DNA from: Actinomycetota bacterium
GTDB taxonomy: Bacteria; Actinomycetota; Actinomycetes; Nanopelagicales; Nanopelagicaceae
Reading direction: 5' to 3'
Length of the DNA: 14,246 bases
NCBI GenBank assembly: GCA_016870855.1
Contig: VGAF01000022.1
Location: 1 to 14,246, forward strand
In this document: in pieces, positions 5,700 through 13,716 of the stretch
How the letters are laid out: every line of letters starts with the position of its first letter
Position numbering within the stretch: position 1 is the stretch's first letter
The notes under the pieces: model-generated
The model's input: only the letters and a program-made list of their open reading frames with translations
What the model was told of the DNA's origin: nothing
Databases searched by the model: none
Program-made: the position numbers and the translations under genes

Positions 5700-8600
5700 A
5701 TGAAAGAGATAAATGGAATCATCTCGCTATCTGAAACGACCAATCACCTCCTTGATGGCGCCGAGAACATAGTCGCCCCATCACCTGCTCACCCGATACT
5801 TATCGCAGAGTTGGCAAAAAATAAGCGGCTAGTTGTTGTTACCCATTCAAGCAAGCGAGCAACTGAGTTGATCGGTGAGTTAAGCGCTCTAACTGAGAAA
5901 GTAATGGAGTTTCCAGCATGGGAGACCTTGCCTCATGAGAAGTTGAGTCCGAATAGCGATACCGTCGCAAAGCGAATCAAAACGCTCTATAACCTTGATA
6001 AAGCGCAAGTAATCGTCGTTCCTATCCGCGCCTTGGTTCAACCAATCATCACTTCCATAAATAGGACTCCGATACTTGAACTAGCTCGTGGTGATTCTTT
6101 TATCTTTACAGATTTAATTAGTAGTTTGGTGGAACGCGCCTATACAAGAGTGGATTTAGTCGAACGTAGAGGTGACTTTGCAGTCCGAGGTGGGATTGTA
6201 GATATCTTCCCCCCAGATTCTGACTATCCGATTCGAATTGATTTTTTCGGCGATGAGATTGAAGAGATAAAGAGTTTTGAGATTGGCAGCCAGCGGACCT
6301 TTGCGCCAATAACTGAGAGAGTTTCGCTCTACCCTTGTCGGGAACTATTGATAAGTGATGAAATTAAAACGCGCGCTAGTGATGCGCGCGGAAAATATCC
6401 TGAGTTGATTGAGATTCTAAATAAGGTACAAGATGGAAGCTATGTAAATGGCATGGAATCACTAATCGGCCTGCTCCATCCTGAAGTAAGGGAGTTTTTA
6501 GATTGCCTACCCGGGGATTTTGAGGTAATTCTCCTTGAGAGTGAACGGATAAGAAATCGCAATCTTGATCTAATCAAAACTAGTGATGAATTCTTAGAGG
6601 CCGCGTGGTCAAATGCTTCAAGCGCACAAGGAATGTCAGCTCCGCTACGAAGCGAACTTCAGCGCGCGGGCTACTCGAAGATTGAAGAGGTTGAGGGCTC
6701 GGCCAGAAAACGCGGTTTATCTTGGCGAACTCTAAATCTCTTTGGAGATGTAGATGATCCAGTCGTAACACAGTTTGAAGAGATCCCACCTTACCGAGGT
6801 GATGTTGAGCGGTTGATTCGCGATCTGCGAACTTGGCTCACCTCTGGTTATCTTGTTGCGCTCGCCTTTCGTGGCCATGGGTTAACAGAGCGATACCTAC
6901 AACTCCTATCCGAAGCTGATATTCCAGCACGAGTAGTTGAGGATCTATCGACAACTCCGACAAGAGATGCGGTCTATCTACTTAGTTCAAGTTATGACTC
7001 TGGCTTTGAAGATAAGAGCAGAAAGGTAATTCTCCTCGCCGAAGCCGATATAACTGGCGTGCGCGATCGACGTGCAGCGTCAGGGAAGTTACCAACACGA
7101 CGAAAGAAAGCAATTGATCCACTTGAGTTAAAGCGGGGAGATTACGTAGTTCATGAGATTCATGGCGTGGGGCGCTATCAGGAATTACTAAAACGAAGCG
7201 TTGGTGGTGTTGAACGTGAATACGTAGTAATCGAATATGCCGCATCCAAACGGGGACAACCGGCAGATCGAATCTTCGTTCCGACTGATTCATTGGAGTT
7301 GGTGACTCGATATGTAGGAGGTGAAACTCCAGCCCTACATCGGATTGGTGGCGGTGATTGGATTAAGGCGAAGTCGCGCGCTAAGAAAGCAGTAAAGGAA
7401 ATCGCTGGCGAGTTAATCCGACTATATGCCGCGCGCACCAGCCTTCCTGGTTATGCCTTCTCACCAGATACAACTTGGCAACGCGAATTAGAGGATTCCT
7501 TTGAATTTGTAGAGACTCCTGATCAGCTGGTATCAATAAATGAAGTGAAGGCGGATATGGAGCGTCCTTATCCGATGGATCGAATAGTTTGTGGCGATGT
7601 CGGGTATGGAAAAACCGAAATCGCGGTACGGGCGGCCTTCAAGGCAGTACAAGATGCAAAGCAAGTAGCGGTGCTAGTTCCAACCACACTTCTAGTTCAA
7701 CAACATTTGGCAACTTTCGTAGAACGATATGCCGGCTTTCCCTTGAAAGTAAGTGCGCTCTCCCGGTTCAACACCGCAAAAGAGATTTCTGAGACGCTCG
7801 CCGGGTTAACTAATGGCACAGTTGATGTTGTTATTGGAACTCATCGATTGTTATCCGAAGACGTTAAGTTCCGAGACTTAGGTCTGATAGTCGTCGATGA
7901 AGAGCAGCGTTTTGGGGTGGAACATAAAGAGAAGTTGAAGAAACTTCGCACCACAGTAGATGTACTTTCAATGTCTGCGACCCCAATCCCGCGCACGTTA
8001 GAGATGGCGATAACGGGTATTCGCGAGATGTCCACGATTGCAACCCCTCCAGAAGAGCGTCACCCGGTGCTTACCTATGTCGGCGCTTATGACGATAAAC
8101 AAGTTGCAGCCGCTATTCATCGAGAGCTTTTACGTGATGGCCAAGTTTTCTATATTCATAATCGAGTCGAGAGCATCGAAGATGTCGCCGCGAGGTTGCG
8201 AACCTTGGTACCGGAAGCGCGCGTTGCGATTGCCCATGGCCAGATGAATGAGAGCGCGCTAGAACAAGTTGTATTGGCCTTTTGGAATCGAGAATTTGAT
8301 GTCCTGGTCTGTACGACGATTGTTGAGAATGGGATCGATGTTGCAAATGCCAACACCTTGATAGTCGATCGCGCCGACAAATTTGGCCTCTCTCAACTTC
8401 ACCAATTAAGGGGAAGAGTTGGTCGAAGCAGAGAGCGCGCTTATGCATACTTCTTGTATTCCGGAGATAAACCGCTCACTGAGATCGCTATGGAGCGACT
8501 CACCACAATTGCGCGCAATTCCGAATTAGGTTCGGGAATGCAAGTCGCGCTCAAAGATCTTGAGATAAGGGGAGCAGGAAATCTCTTAGGTGGCGAACAA

Positions 8601-9194
8601 TCCGGGCATATTGCTGAGGTTGGTTTTGATCTCTACATGCGGATGGTTGGAGAGGCGGTAAATGAATTCAAGCGTGGGATTGTCGATGGCACTCCGGAGG
8701 AAATTGAGTGCAAAGTTGAAATTCCAATAACTGCTCATCTATCTACCGAATACGTTCCATCTGATCGATTACGACTTGATCTTTACCGAAGATTGGCAGA
8801 TGCCCATGGCGATCTTGAAGTTGATGCGATTAAGGAAGAGTTACAGGATCGATTCGGTGCTCTCCCAGATGAAGCCGAGCGCCTATTGGAAATCGCAAAG
8901 TTACGTATCCGGGTAAAGCAATTTGGAATTAGAGATCTGGCGATGCAAGGCAAGTATCTAAAAATTGCGCCAATCAAATTGAGCGAATCTCGGGAATTGC
9001 GAATCTCCCGTCTCTATCCGGGGTCGATTGTGAAATCTGTGACTAATGTCCTCTTGGTCGCACGCCCAACAACCGCCGCTTGGCAGAAGAAGGATTACGT
9101 AGAAGCGCGCGAGATAGGAGATACTTCGCTTCTTGAATGGGTGAGTGAAGTAATCGCTGAGGTCACCGGTTCACCCAGACCAAAAGAGGTATAA
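5700..9194 (+). CDS. mfd: Transcription-repair coupling factor Mfd
   Basis: An 1164-residue ATP-dependent DNA translocase of normal family length. Mfd removes RNA polymerase stalled at DNA lesions and recruits UvrA. Domains in order: a UvrB-like N-terminal module (about 30-215, with WETLPHEKLSPNSD and RRGDFAVRGGIVDIFP); a variable middle; the CarD-like RNA polymerase interaction domain from about 476 (LKRGDYVVHEIHGVGRY); and a RecG-like motor. The motor has Walker A GDVGYGKTE (632-640), DEEQ (733-736), SATPIPRT (759-766), the TTIVENGIDVA segment (872-882) and QLRGRVGRSRERAYAYF (902-918). The translocation module (SELGSGMQVALKDLEIRGAG) and a C-terminal autoinhibitory domain (about 1005-1145) follow. 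The GAGGAGG site before the ATG is among the strongest in the window. The 3' end carries GAGGT, a ribosome binding site for the next gene, three bases downstream, so the two are coupled. Confidence 0.98.
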   Translation: MKEINGIISLSETTNHLLDGAENIVAPSPAHPILIAELAKNKRLVVVTHSSKRATELIGELSALTEKVMEFPAWETLPHEKLSPNSDTVAKRIKTLYNLDKAQVIVVPIRALVQPIITSINRTPILELARGDSFIFTDLISSLVERAYTRVDLVERRGDFAVRGGIVDIFPPDSDYPIRIDFFGDEIEEIKSFEIGSQRTFAPITERVSLYPCRELLISDEIKTRASDARGKYPELIEILNKVQDGSYVNGMESLIGLLHPEVREFLDCLPGDFEVILLESERIRNRNLDLIKTSDEFLEAAWSNASSAQGMSAPLRSELQRAGYSKIEEVEGSARKRGLSWRTLNLFGDVDDPVVTQFEEIPPYRGDVERLIRDLRTWLTSGYLVALAFRGHGLTERYLQLLSEADIPARVVEDLSTTPTRDAVYLLSSSYDSGFEDKSRKVILLAEADITGVRDRRAASGKLPTRRKKAIDPLELKRGDYVVHEIHGVGRYQELLKRSVGGVEREYVVIEYAASKRGQPADRIFVPTDSLELVTRYVGGETPALHRIGGGDWIKAKSRAKKAVKEIAGELIRLYAARTSLPGYAFSPDTTWQRELEDSFEFVETPDQLVSINEVKADMERPYPMDRIVCGDVGYGKTEIAVRAAFKAVQDAKQVAVLVPTTLLVQQHLATFVERYAGFPLKVSALSRFNTAKEISETLAGLTNGTVDVVIGTHRLLSEDVKFRDLGLIVVDEEQRFGVEHKEKLKKLRTTVDVLSMSATPIPRTLEMAITGIREMSTIATPPEERHPVLTYVGAYDDKQVAAAIHRELLRDGQVFYIHNRVESIEDVAARLRTLVPEARVAIAHGQMNESALEQVVLAFWNREFDVLVCTTIVENGIDVANANTLIVDRADKFGLSQLHQLRGRVGRSRERAYAYFLYSGDKPLTEIAMERLTTIARNSELGSGMQVALKDLEIRGAGNLLGGEQSGHIAEVGFDLYMRMVGEAVNEFKRGIVDGTPEEIECKVEIPITAHLSTEYVPSDRLRLDLYRRLADAHGDLEVDAIKEELQDRFGALPDEAERLLEIAKLRIRVKQFGIRDLAMQGKYLKIAPIKLSESRELRISRLYPGSIVKSVTNVLLVARPTTAAWQKKDYVEAREIGDTSLLEWVSEVIAEVTGSPRPKEV

Positions 9195-9197
9195 AAC

Positions 9198-9797
9198 GTG
9201 AAGAGGTATTTCATCGCCGTATTGGCAACGTTAGCGCTATTTCTAACTGGTTGTTCCCAGATGAACAGCGCTGCCACAGTTGGCGATGTTGAGATCACCT
9301 TGGAAACGCTCCAATCACACGTCGATTCAATTCTCGCGCAACGTGATGAGGTTGATACCTCTCAAATGCAGCTTGAGACCGGCGAGGCTCTTACAAGAAA
9401 TCAACTCTCATTCATGATCTCAAATATCCTCATTGATGAAATTGCTAAAGATGCATCGATAGAAATCGCAAAGTCTGAGCTTGAGGCCTACAAAGCAGAG
9501 ATTTACCAGAACATCGGCGGCGAAGAGATGCTGCCCTCGGTGCTAGCAAATGCATCGATAGCCCAAGAGAGCCTCGATGCTGTCTTAAGACGTGATCTGA
9601 TTTTGCGCAAAATAAGCTCGGCCGCAACTGAGGCTGGTTCTGATGATGCTGCGGTAAATCAGCTCATTGAAGGTCTGGTTTCAGAGAAAGCAAATAGTTT
9701 GAAAATTGTCATCAATCCTCGCTATGGAGTTTGGGATAGCAAGACCTTCTCGGTCATCCCATCTGAACCTGCTGGCGATGCGGTAACTGATAAGTAA
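9198..9797 (+). CDS. SurA N-terminal-domain-like lipoprotein
   Basis: A 199-residue predicted lipoprotein. MKR plus a hydrophobic stretch leads to the lipobox LTGC with C19 as the lipidated cysteine. The mature part begins with AATVGDVEITLETLQSHV, like the start of actinobacterial SurA_N-type proteins, continues as a mostly helical chaperone-like region, and closes near residues 170-185 with INPRYGVWDSKTF, a motif often seen at the end of these proteins. No parvulin-type prolyl isomerase domain is present and there is no room for one, so it would be a chaperone-like or binding protein on the outer face of the membrane. The client is unknown. The GTG start follows the mfd stop by three bases, with GAGGT inside the end of mfd as ribosome binding site. 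Family membership is recognised from pattern, not from a search. Confidence 0.75.
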   Translation: MKRYFIAVLATLALFLTGCSQMNSAATVGDVEITLETLQSHVDSILAQRDEVDTSQMQLETGEALTRNQLSFMISNILIDEIAKDASIEIAKSELEAYKAEIYQNIGGEEMLPSVLANASIAQESLDAVLRRDLILRKISSAATEAGSDDAAVNQLIEGLVSEKANSLKIVINPRYGVWDSKTFSVIPSEPAGDAVTDK

Positions 9798-9810
9798 TTC
9801 GAAAGCCCTG

Positions 9811-10467
9811 ATGTCCTACGAGAATCTAATCCGCCTCGTAGAGGTTATGGATCGCCTTCGCTCCCCAGGTGGTTGTCCTTGGGATGCAGAACAAACCCAT
9901 GAGAGCCTACTTAAGTATCAACTTGAAGAGTCCTATGAATTTATTGAAGCTGTTGAAAGCGGCAACCGTACCGATATGCAAGAGGAGTTGGGAGATCTTC
10001 TACTCCAGGTTTACTTCCACTCTCGGATAGCCCAAGAGCATCCAGCACAGCCCTTTAATTTAGATGATGTAGCTGGTTCGGTTGCAGATAAGTTGATCTC
10101 ACGCCATCCCCATGTATTTGGTGATACAAAAGTAAGTTCAAGTGATGAGGTTCTCGCTACTTGGGAGAAAATTAAGAGCGCTGAAAAAGGTCGGACTGAG
10201 TTTCATGAAGGAGTTCCATTAGGACAACCAGCTCTCTCACTCGCTGCAAAATTGATCCTACGCGCCATGAAGAATGATCTTTCACTTCCAGAAAAAAACG
10301 CTCCAGTTCTTTCAAATACAGATGATTCTCATATCGATAAGGAGAGCGCACTTGGAGATGCCCTTATGTCGCTAATCTCTTGGGCAGTTTCCGAAGATAT
10401 CGACCCGGAAGCTGCGCTTCGCAGAGCAGCCCTGAAATATCGCGATTCCGTCAAAGAAACCCGATAG
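9811..10467 (+). CDS. mazG: Nucleoside triphosphate pyrophosphohydrolase MazG
   Basis: A 218-residue MazG, which hydrolyses NTPs and dNTPs (including damaged ones) to the monophosphate and pyrophosphate and can lower ppGpp. The N-terminal domain is intact: RSPGGCPWDAEQTHESL (17-33), then the magnesium-binding EEXXE at 39-43 and EXXD at E59/D62. The linker motif RHPHVFGD (98-105) and W118-EKIK follow. The C-terminal half ends with DPEAALRRAALKYRDSVKE, matching the end of two-domain MazG, but it lacks the EEXXE helix, and its EXXD site reads A180-L-G-D183. The second domain is thus probably structural. E. coli MazG is about 263 residues, so this is a shortened form. The start lies 13 bases after the upstream stop, with only a weak GAAAG in front of it. 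Confidence 0.95.
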   Translation: MSYENLIRLVEVMDRLRSPGGCPWDAEQTHESLLKYQLEESYEFIEAVESGNRTDMQEELGDLLLQVYFHSRIAQEHPAQPFNLDDVAGSVADKLISRHPHVFGDTKVSSSDEVLATWEKIKSAEKGRTEFHEGVPLGQPALSLAAKLILRAMKNDLSLPEKNAPVLSNTDDSHIDKESALGDALMSLISWAVSEDIDPEAALRRAALKYRDSVKETR

Positions 10468-10484
10468 ACTCCGCGCCCGTGGCT
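10465..10484 (+). promoter_or_regulatory. Possible -10 for a separate eno transcript; alternative GTG start
   Basis: TAGACT (10465-10470), overlapping the mazG stop, fits the TANNNT -10 form and ends eight bases before an in-frame GTG (10479-10481). There is no Shine-Dalgarno sequence in the 17 bases between mazG and eno. Either the message is leaderless from the GTG or eno is translated by coupling to mazG. The GTG would add only two residues before the ATG at 10485. Confidence 0.25.
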
Positions 10485-11771
10485 ATGAATAATCCAATAC
10501 AGATAAAAGCAATCAAGGCGAGAGAGATTCTCGACTCCCGCGGTAATCCAACTGTTGAAGTTGATGTCGCGCTAAGCGATGGCGCATTTGCTAGAGCGGC
10601 CGTTCCAAGCGGGGCATCTACCGGAGCTTTCGAAGCGGTCGAGTTACGTGATGGTGGTTCCCACTATCTAGGTAAAGGCGTTGCGAAGGCGCTCTCTAAT
10701 ATAGAAGGAGAGATTGCTCCAAAGCTGGTTGGAAGCGATCCCTTTAATCAACGCGCAATTGATGAAGTGATGTTGGCTTTAGATGGCACGCCAAATAAGT
10801 CCAAGCTAGGCGCAAATGCAATTCTCGGCGTATCCCTCGCTGTTGCAAAAGCCGCTGCTAATTCAAAGGGTGAGAATTTCTATTCGTTTATCGGCGGAGA
10901 TAAAGCAGTTCTTCTTCCGGTGCCGATGATGAATATTTTAAATGGTGGCGCTCATGCCGATACCAATGTTGATATTCAAGAGTTTATGATCGCGCCAATT
11001 GGTGCATCAAACTTTAAAGAAGCGCTCCGCTGGGGCGCAGAGATCTACCAGAGTTTGAAATCAGTCCTAAAGAAGCGCGGCCTGGCGACAAGTATCGGAG
11101 ATGAAGGTGGTTTTGCACCTAACTTAGATAGCAATCGCGCAGCTCTTGATCTCATAGTCGAGGCGATTGAGAAGGCTGGATACAAGTTAGGTAGCGAGAT
11201 TGCCCTTGCCATGGATGTAGCTGCAACTGAGTTTCATGAGAATGGAAAATACAATTTTGAAGGCGCATCCCTTAGCGCAACCGAGATGATCGCCTATTAC
11301 AAGGGATTAGTTGATTCATATCCACTTGTTTCAATCGAAGATCCGCTATCTGAGGATGATTGGGAAGGCTGGGGTGAAATCACCAGAGCTCTGGGCGATC
11401 GAGTCCAATTAGTTGGAGATGATCTCTTTGTGACAAATCCAATTCGATTAGCTAGAGGAATTGAAGCAAAGACTGCTAACGCACTTCTTGTTAAGGTAAA
11501 TCAGATCGGAACTCTTACCGAAACCCTTGATGCAGTAGCGATGGCCCATAAGGCCGGGTATCGCTCGATGATGAGCCATCGCTCCGGCGAAACTGAAGAC
11601 ACAACGATTGCTGACTTCGCAGTTGCTGCCGAGTGTGGCCAGATCAAGACCGGCGCACCAGCGCGAAGTGAGCGAGTAGCAAAATACAATCAATTACTAA
11701 GAATCGAGGAAGAACTGGGCGCGCGCGCAAAATATGCAGGACGCGGCGCCTTCCCAAGATTTAAGGGTTAG
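10485..11771 (+). CDS. eno: Enolase (phosphopyruvate hydratase)
   Basis: A 428-residue enolase catalysing 2-phosphoglycerate to PEP plus water in glycolysis; it is cytoplasmic, usually dimeric or octameric, and magnesium dependent. Residues from the ATG: the SGAST substrate loop (42-46), GGAHADTNVDIQEF with H157 and E166, GDEGGFAPN with E207, metal ligands D244 (AMDVAATEF), E285 (SIEDPL) and D312 (GDDLF), catalytic K337 (LLVKVNQIGT), SHRSGETEDT (364-373) and K388. The frame is open 35 codons further upstream into mazG, but the family N-terminus (IKAIKAREILDSRGNPTVEV) fixes the start at the ATG at 10485, or possibly the GTG at 10479. No clear ribosome binding site is seen. The strong sequence conservation and full length make identity secure. 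Confidence 0.98.
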   Translation: MNNPIQIKAIKAREILDSRGNPTVEVDVALSDGAFARAAVPSGASTGAFEAVELRDGGSHYLGKGVAKALSNIEGEIAPKLVGSDPFNQRAIDEVMLALDGTPNKSKLGANAILGVSLAVAKAAANSKGENFYSFIGGDKAVLLPVPMMNILNGGAHADTNVDIQEFMIAPIGASNFKEALRWGAEIYQSLKSVLKKRGLATSIGDEGGFAPNLDSNRAALDLIVEAIEKAGYKLGSEIALAMDVAATEFHENGKYNFEGASLSATEMIAYYKGLVDSYPLVSIEDPLSEDDWEGWGEITRALGDRVQLVGDDLFVTNPIRLARGIEAKTANALLVKVNQIGTLTETLDAVAMAHKAGYRSMMSHRSGETEDTTIADFAVAAECGQIKTGAPARSERVAKYNQLLRIEEELGARAKYAGRGAFPRFKG

Positions 11772-11794
11772 TTTTAGAGTTTAGGAGGTTACCG

Positions 11795-12238
11795 ATGAGG
11801 CGAAGGCTCTCGCTTCGCGGCGCCTTTAGTGATTTCGCGGAGAAACGTGGAATCTCAACTCGATTATTGATTCTCTTTATTGTTCTCTTCACTATCGCGG
11901 TAACTCTTGCCCCTCCAACCCAGCATTACTTTGCACAACGCGCCCAAATAAGCGCTTTGGAGGCGAGCGTCGCCTCTAACCGCGCAAAGCTTCTTGAGGC
12001 GCGCGCTGAGTTGGAGCGTTGGCGTGATCCTGATTATGTCCGCTCCCAAGCAAGAACCAGGCTTCACTTTGTGCTTCCTGGCGAACGGCAATACATAATT
12101 TTGGGCGCTGGAAATGAAGCATCAAAAACAACTGAGGGCGCCGCGCCAATTAATGAAGATTTTCCACTCGGAGTGCCTTGGTACTCGCGGATTATCTCCT
12201 CCATAACTTCAGTCGGCGTCGGTAAAGCAAATCCGTAA
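11795..12238 (+). CDS. FtsB/DivIC-family septum formation initiator protein
   Basis: A 147-residue bitopic membrane protein. A basic cytoplasmic N-terminus (MRRRLSLRG) leads to one transmembrane helix (about 23-40), a periplasm-side heptad-like coiled coil (about 47-77), and the family end motif WRDPDYVRSQARTRLHFVLP-GE (76-97), close to the DPxYxxxxARxxLGxxxPGE pattern of FtsB/DivIC. FtsB-type proteins join FtsL and FtsQ/DivIB at the division septum and help activate FtsWI peptidoglycan synthesis. A further tail of about 40 residues has no recognised motif. AGGAGGT (11783-11789) about six bases before the ATG is a strong ribosome binding site. The position directly after eno and before DUF501 and ppx is the usual actinobacterial order. 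Whether to name it ftsB or divIC is uncertain. Confidence 0.9.
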   Translation: MRRRLSLRGAFSDFAEKRGISTRLLILFIVLFTIAVTLAPPTQHYFAQRAQISALEASVASNRAKLLEARAELERWRDPDYVRSQARTRLHFVLPGERQYIILGAGNEASKTTEGAAPINEDFPLGVPWYSRIISSITSVGVGKANP

Positions 12239-12253
12239 TAGGCACGGGCAAAA

Positions 12254-12766
12254 ATGAGTGAGAAACCAGATCAATCTGATTTAGATGCACTTGAAGTCCA
12301 ATTAGGTCGTTGCCCTAGAGATGTACATCGCATCGCATTTAGGTGTCCATGTGGAAATCCCGCGGTTGTAGAGACGCCACCGCGCTTAAGTGATGGCACG
12401 CCGTTTCCAACTTTCTATTACGCCACATGCCCAAATCTCACTTCTGAGATTTCAACGCTAGAAAACTCAAATCTTATGGATGAGATGAATCAACGCTTGA
12501 AGGATGATGCAGAACTTGCCGGGGAGTATCACGCCGCTCATGATGATTACATCGCTGCAAGAACTGCACTTGGCATCGATGTTCCGGAGGTCGCTGGAAT
12601 ATCTGCGGGCGGAATGCCAGATCGAGTTAAGTGCCTTCATTCACTTGTTGCCCACTCACTAGCCGCAGGGCTGGGTGTAAATCCACTTGGAGATGAAACG
12701 CTAGCGAAAATTGGGCAATGGTGGGATAACGGTAATTGTCTCGAGCGCAGATCTAAGGAGAGCTAA
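12254..12766 (+). CDS. DUF501 domain protein of unknown function
   Basis: A 170-residue member of the DUF501 family, common in Actinobacteria between the septum initiator and ppx. Visible landmarks are QLGRCPRDVHRIAFRCPCG (16-34), VETPPRLSDGTPFPTFYYAT (39-58) leading to CPN, AAHDDYIAAR (94-103) and the highly conserved SAGGMPDRVKCLHSLVAHSL segment, followed by GVNPLGDE. Cysteines in RCPCG, TCP and VKCLH, together with nearby histidines, could bind a metal, but this is inference. No signal peptide or membrane helix is visible, so it is probably cytoplasmic. No biochemical role is established that I can name. Its constant neighbourhood suggests a link to division or polyphosphate metabolism. 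It starts 15 bases after the upstream stop with only a weak ribosome binding site. Confidence 0.9.
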   Translation: MSEKPDQSDLDALEVQLGRCPRDVHRIAFRCPCGNPAVVETPPRLSDGTPFPTFYYATCPNLTSEISTLENSNLMDEMNQRLKDDAELAGEYHAAHDDYIAARTALGIDVPEVAGISAGGMPDRVKCLHSLVAHSLAAGLGVNPLGDETLAKIGQWWDNGNCLERRSKES

Positions 12767-12771
12767 GCGAA

Positions 12772-13716
12772 GTGAGTCGCGTTGCAGCAATTGATTGTGG
12801 AACGAATTCAATTCGACTACTCATTGCTGATGTTTCAGAAGGTAATTTCCGAGAGCTCTACCGAACTATGGAGATAGTAAGACTCGGACAGGGTGTAGAT
12901 AAGAATAGAAGTTTTGATCCAGCTGCGATCGAACGTACTTTGAGAGCAACCGTTTCATTTAGCGAGGAGATTGCGCGCCGAGGAGTTACTGCGATTCGAT
13001 TCTGCGCAACTAGCGCGACTAGAGATGCCGAGAACCGCGCTCTATTTATCGACGGAGTCCGCGAAATTTTAGGTATCGAGCCAGAAGTCATTTCCGGGGA
13101 TGAGGAAGCGCGACTCTCATTTGCTGGCGCAGTCAGCGAGATGCACCCTTCCGATGCCCCGTTCTTAGTGATTGATATAGGTGGCGGCTCGACTGAATTT
13201 GTATACGGCGAGAAAGAAGTTCGCTCTGCAAAGAGCGTGAATATTGGCTGTGTCCGTATGAGCGAGCGCCATTTTGCAACCGCCCCAGCAACAAGTGTGA
13301 GCGTTGCTGCCGCCATCGCTGATATTGATGGCGCGATTGGAGAAGCCGCTAAGGTCGTGCCAATCAAGCAAGCGCGCACCTTAATCGCAGTTGCCGGAAC
13401 TGCAACCACAGTCGCCGCAGCGGCTCTAGATCTTGAGGAGTATGACCGATACGCAATTCATTTATCTCGAATTAGCGCCGAGAAGACTTCGGAGATTTCA
13501 AAGCTATTTCTCTCTATGACGCGCGATGAGATTTCATCCCTTGGCTATATGCATCCGGGAAGAGTTGATGTGATTGCAGCTGGCGCACTTGTCTTGGATC
13601 GGATTATGAAGGCGACCGGCGCTACTGAATTTGTCGCCTCAGAGCGAGATATTCTCGATGGCATGGCTTGGTCTATCTCATCTCCAAAAACTAATAACAA
13701 GAACGAATCAAGGTGA
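12772..13716 (+). CDS. ppx: Exopolyphosphatase / guanosine pentaphosphate phosphohydrolase (short Ppx/GppA form)
   Basis: A 314-residue member of the Ppx/GppA branch of the actin-like ATPase fold. It releases phosphate from polyphosphate ends and/or converts pppGpp to ppGpp. Motifs in order: the phosphate-binding AIDCGTNSIRLLIADV at the N-terminus; FCATSATRDAENR (78-90); SGDEEARLSFAGAV (108-121) containing the catalytic Glu position; IDIGGGSTEF (134-143); NIGCVRMSERH (157-167); the adenosine-type loop AVAGTATTVAA (206-216); and HPGRVDVIAAGALVLDRIM (261-279). It has only the two ASKHA domains and lacks the C-terminal HD-type domains of E. coli Ppx, as is usual in Actinobacteria. The GTG start is five bases after the DUF501 stop; AAGGAGAG inside the DUF501 end is a somewhat distant ribosome binding site. 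Which substrate dominates cannot be told. Confidence 0.93.
   Translation: MSRVAAIDCGTNSIRLLIADVSEGNFRELYRTMEIVRLGQGVDKNRSFDPAAIERTLRATVSFSEEIARRGVTAIRFCATSATRDAENRALFIDGVREILGIEPEVISGDEEARLSFAGAVSEMHPSDAPFLVIDIGGGSTEFVYGEKEVRSAKSVNIGCVRMSERHFATAPATSVSVAAAIADIDGAIGEAAKVVPIKQARTLIAVAGTATTVAAAALDLEEYDRYAIHLSRISAEKTSEISKLFLSMTRDEISSLGYMHPGRVDVIAAGALVLDRIMKATGATEFVASERDILDGMAWSISSPKTNNKNESR

Noticed and set aside
8113..8448. Two overlapping minus-strand open frames inside mfd
   Set aside because: They sit opposite conserved helicase motifs, overlap each other in different frames, and have no recognisable product.
10380..10484. An upstream extension of the eno frame by 35 codons starting inside mazG
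   Set aside because: The extension (MGSFRRYRPGSC...) is not enolase-like and is the out-of-frame reading of mazG. The family N-terminus begins at the ATG at 10485 or the nearby GTG.
11772..11794. The gap after eno, considered as a terminator and promoter
   Set aside because: It has no stem-loop. The 23 bases hold only a strong ribosome binding site for the next gene.
12858..13409. A 183-codon open frame on the minus strand opposite ppx
   Set aside because: It lies wholly inside a well supported gene, resembles nothing recognisable, and is rich in Ser, Ala and Thr as expected of a complementary shadow.
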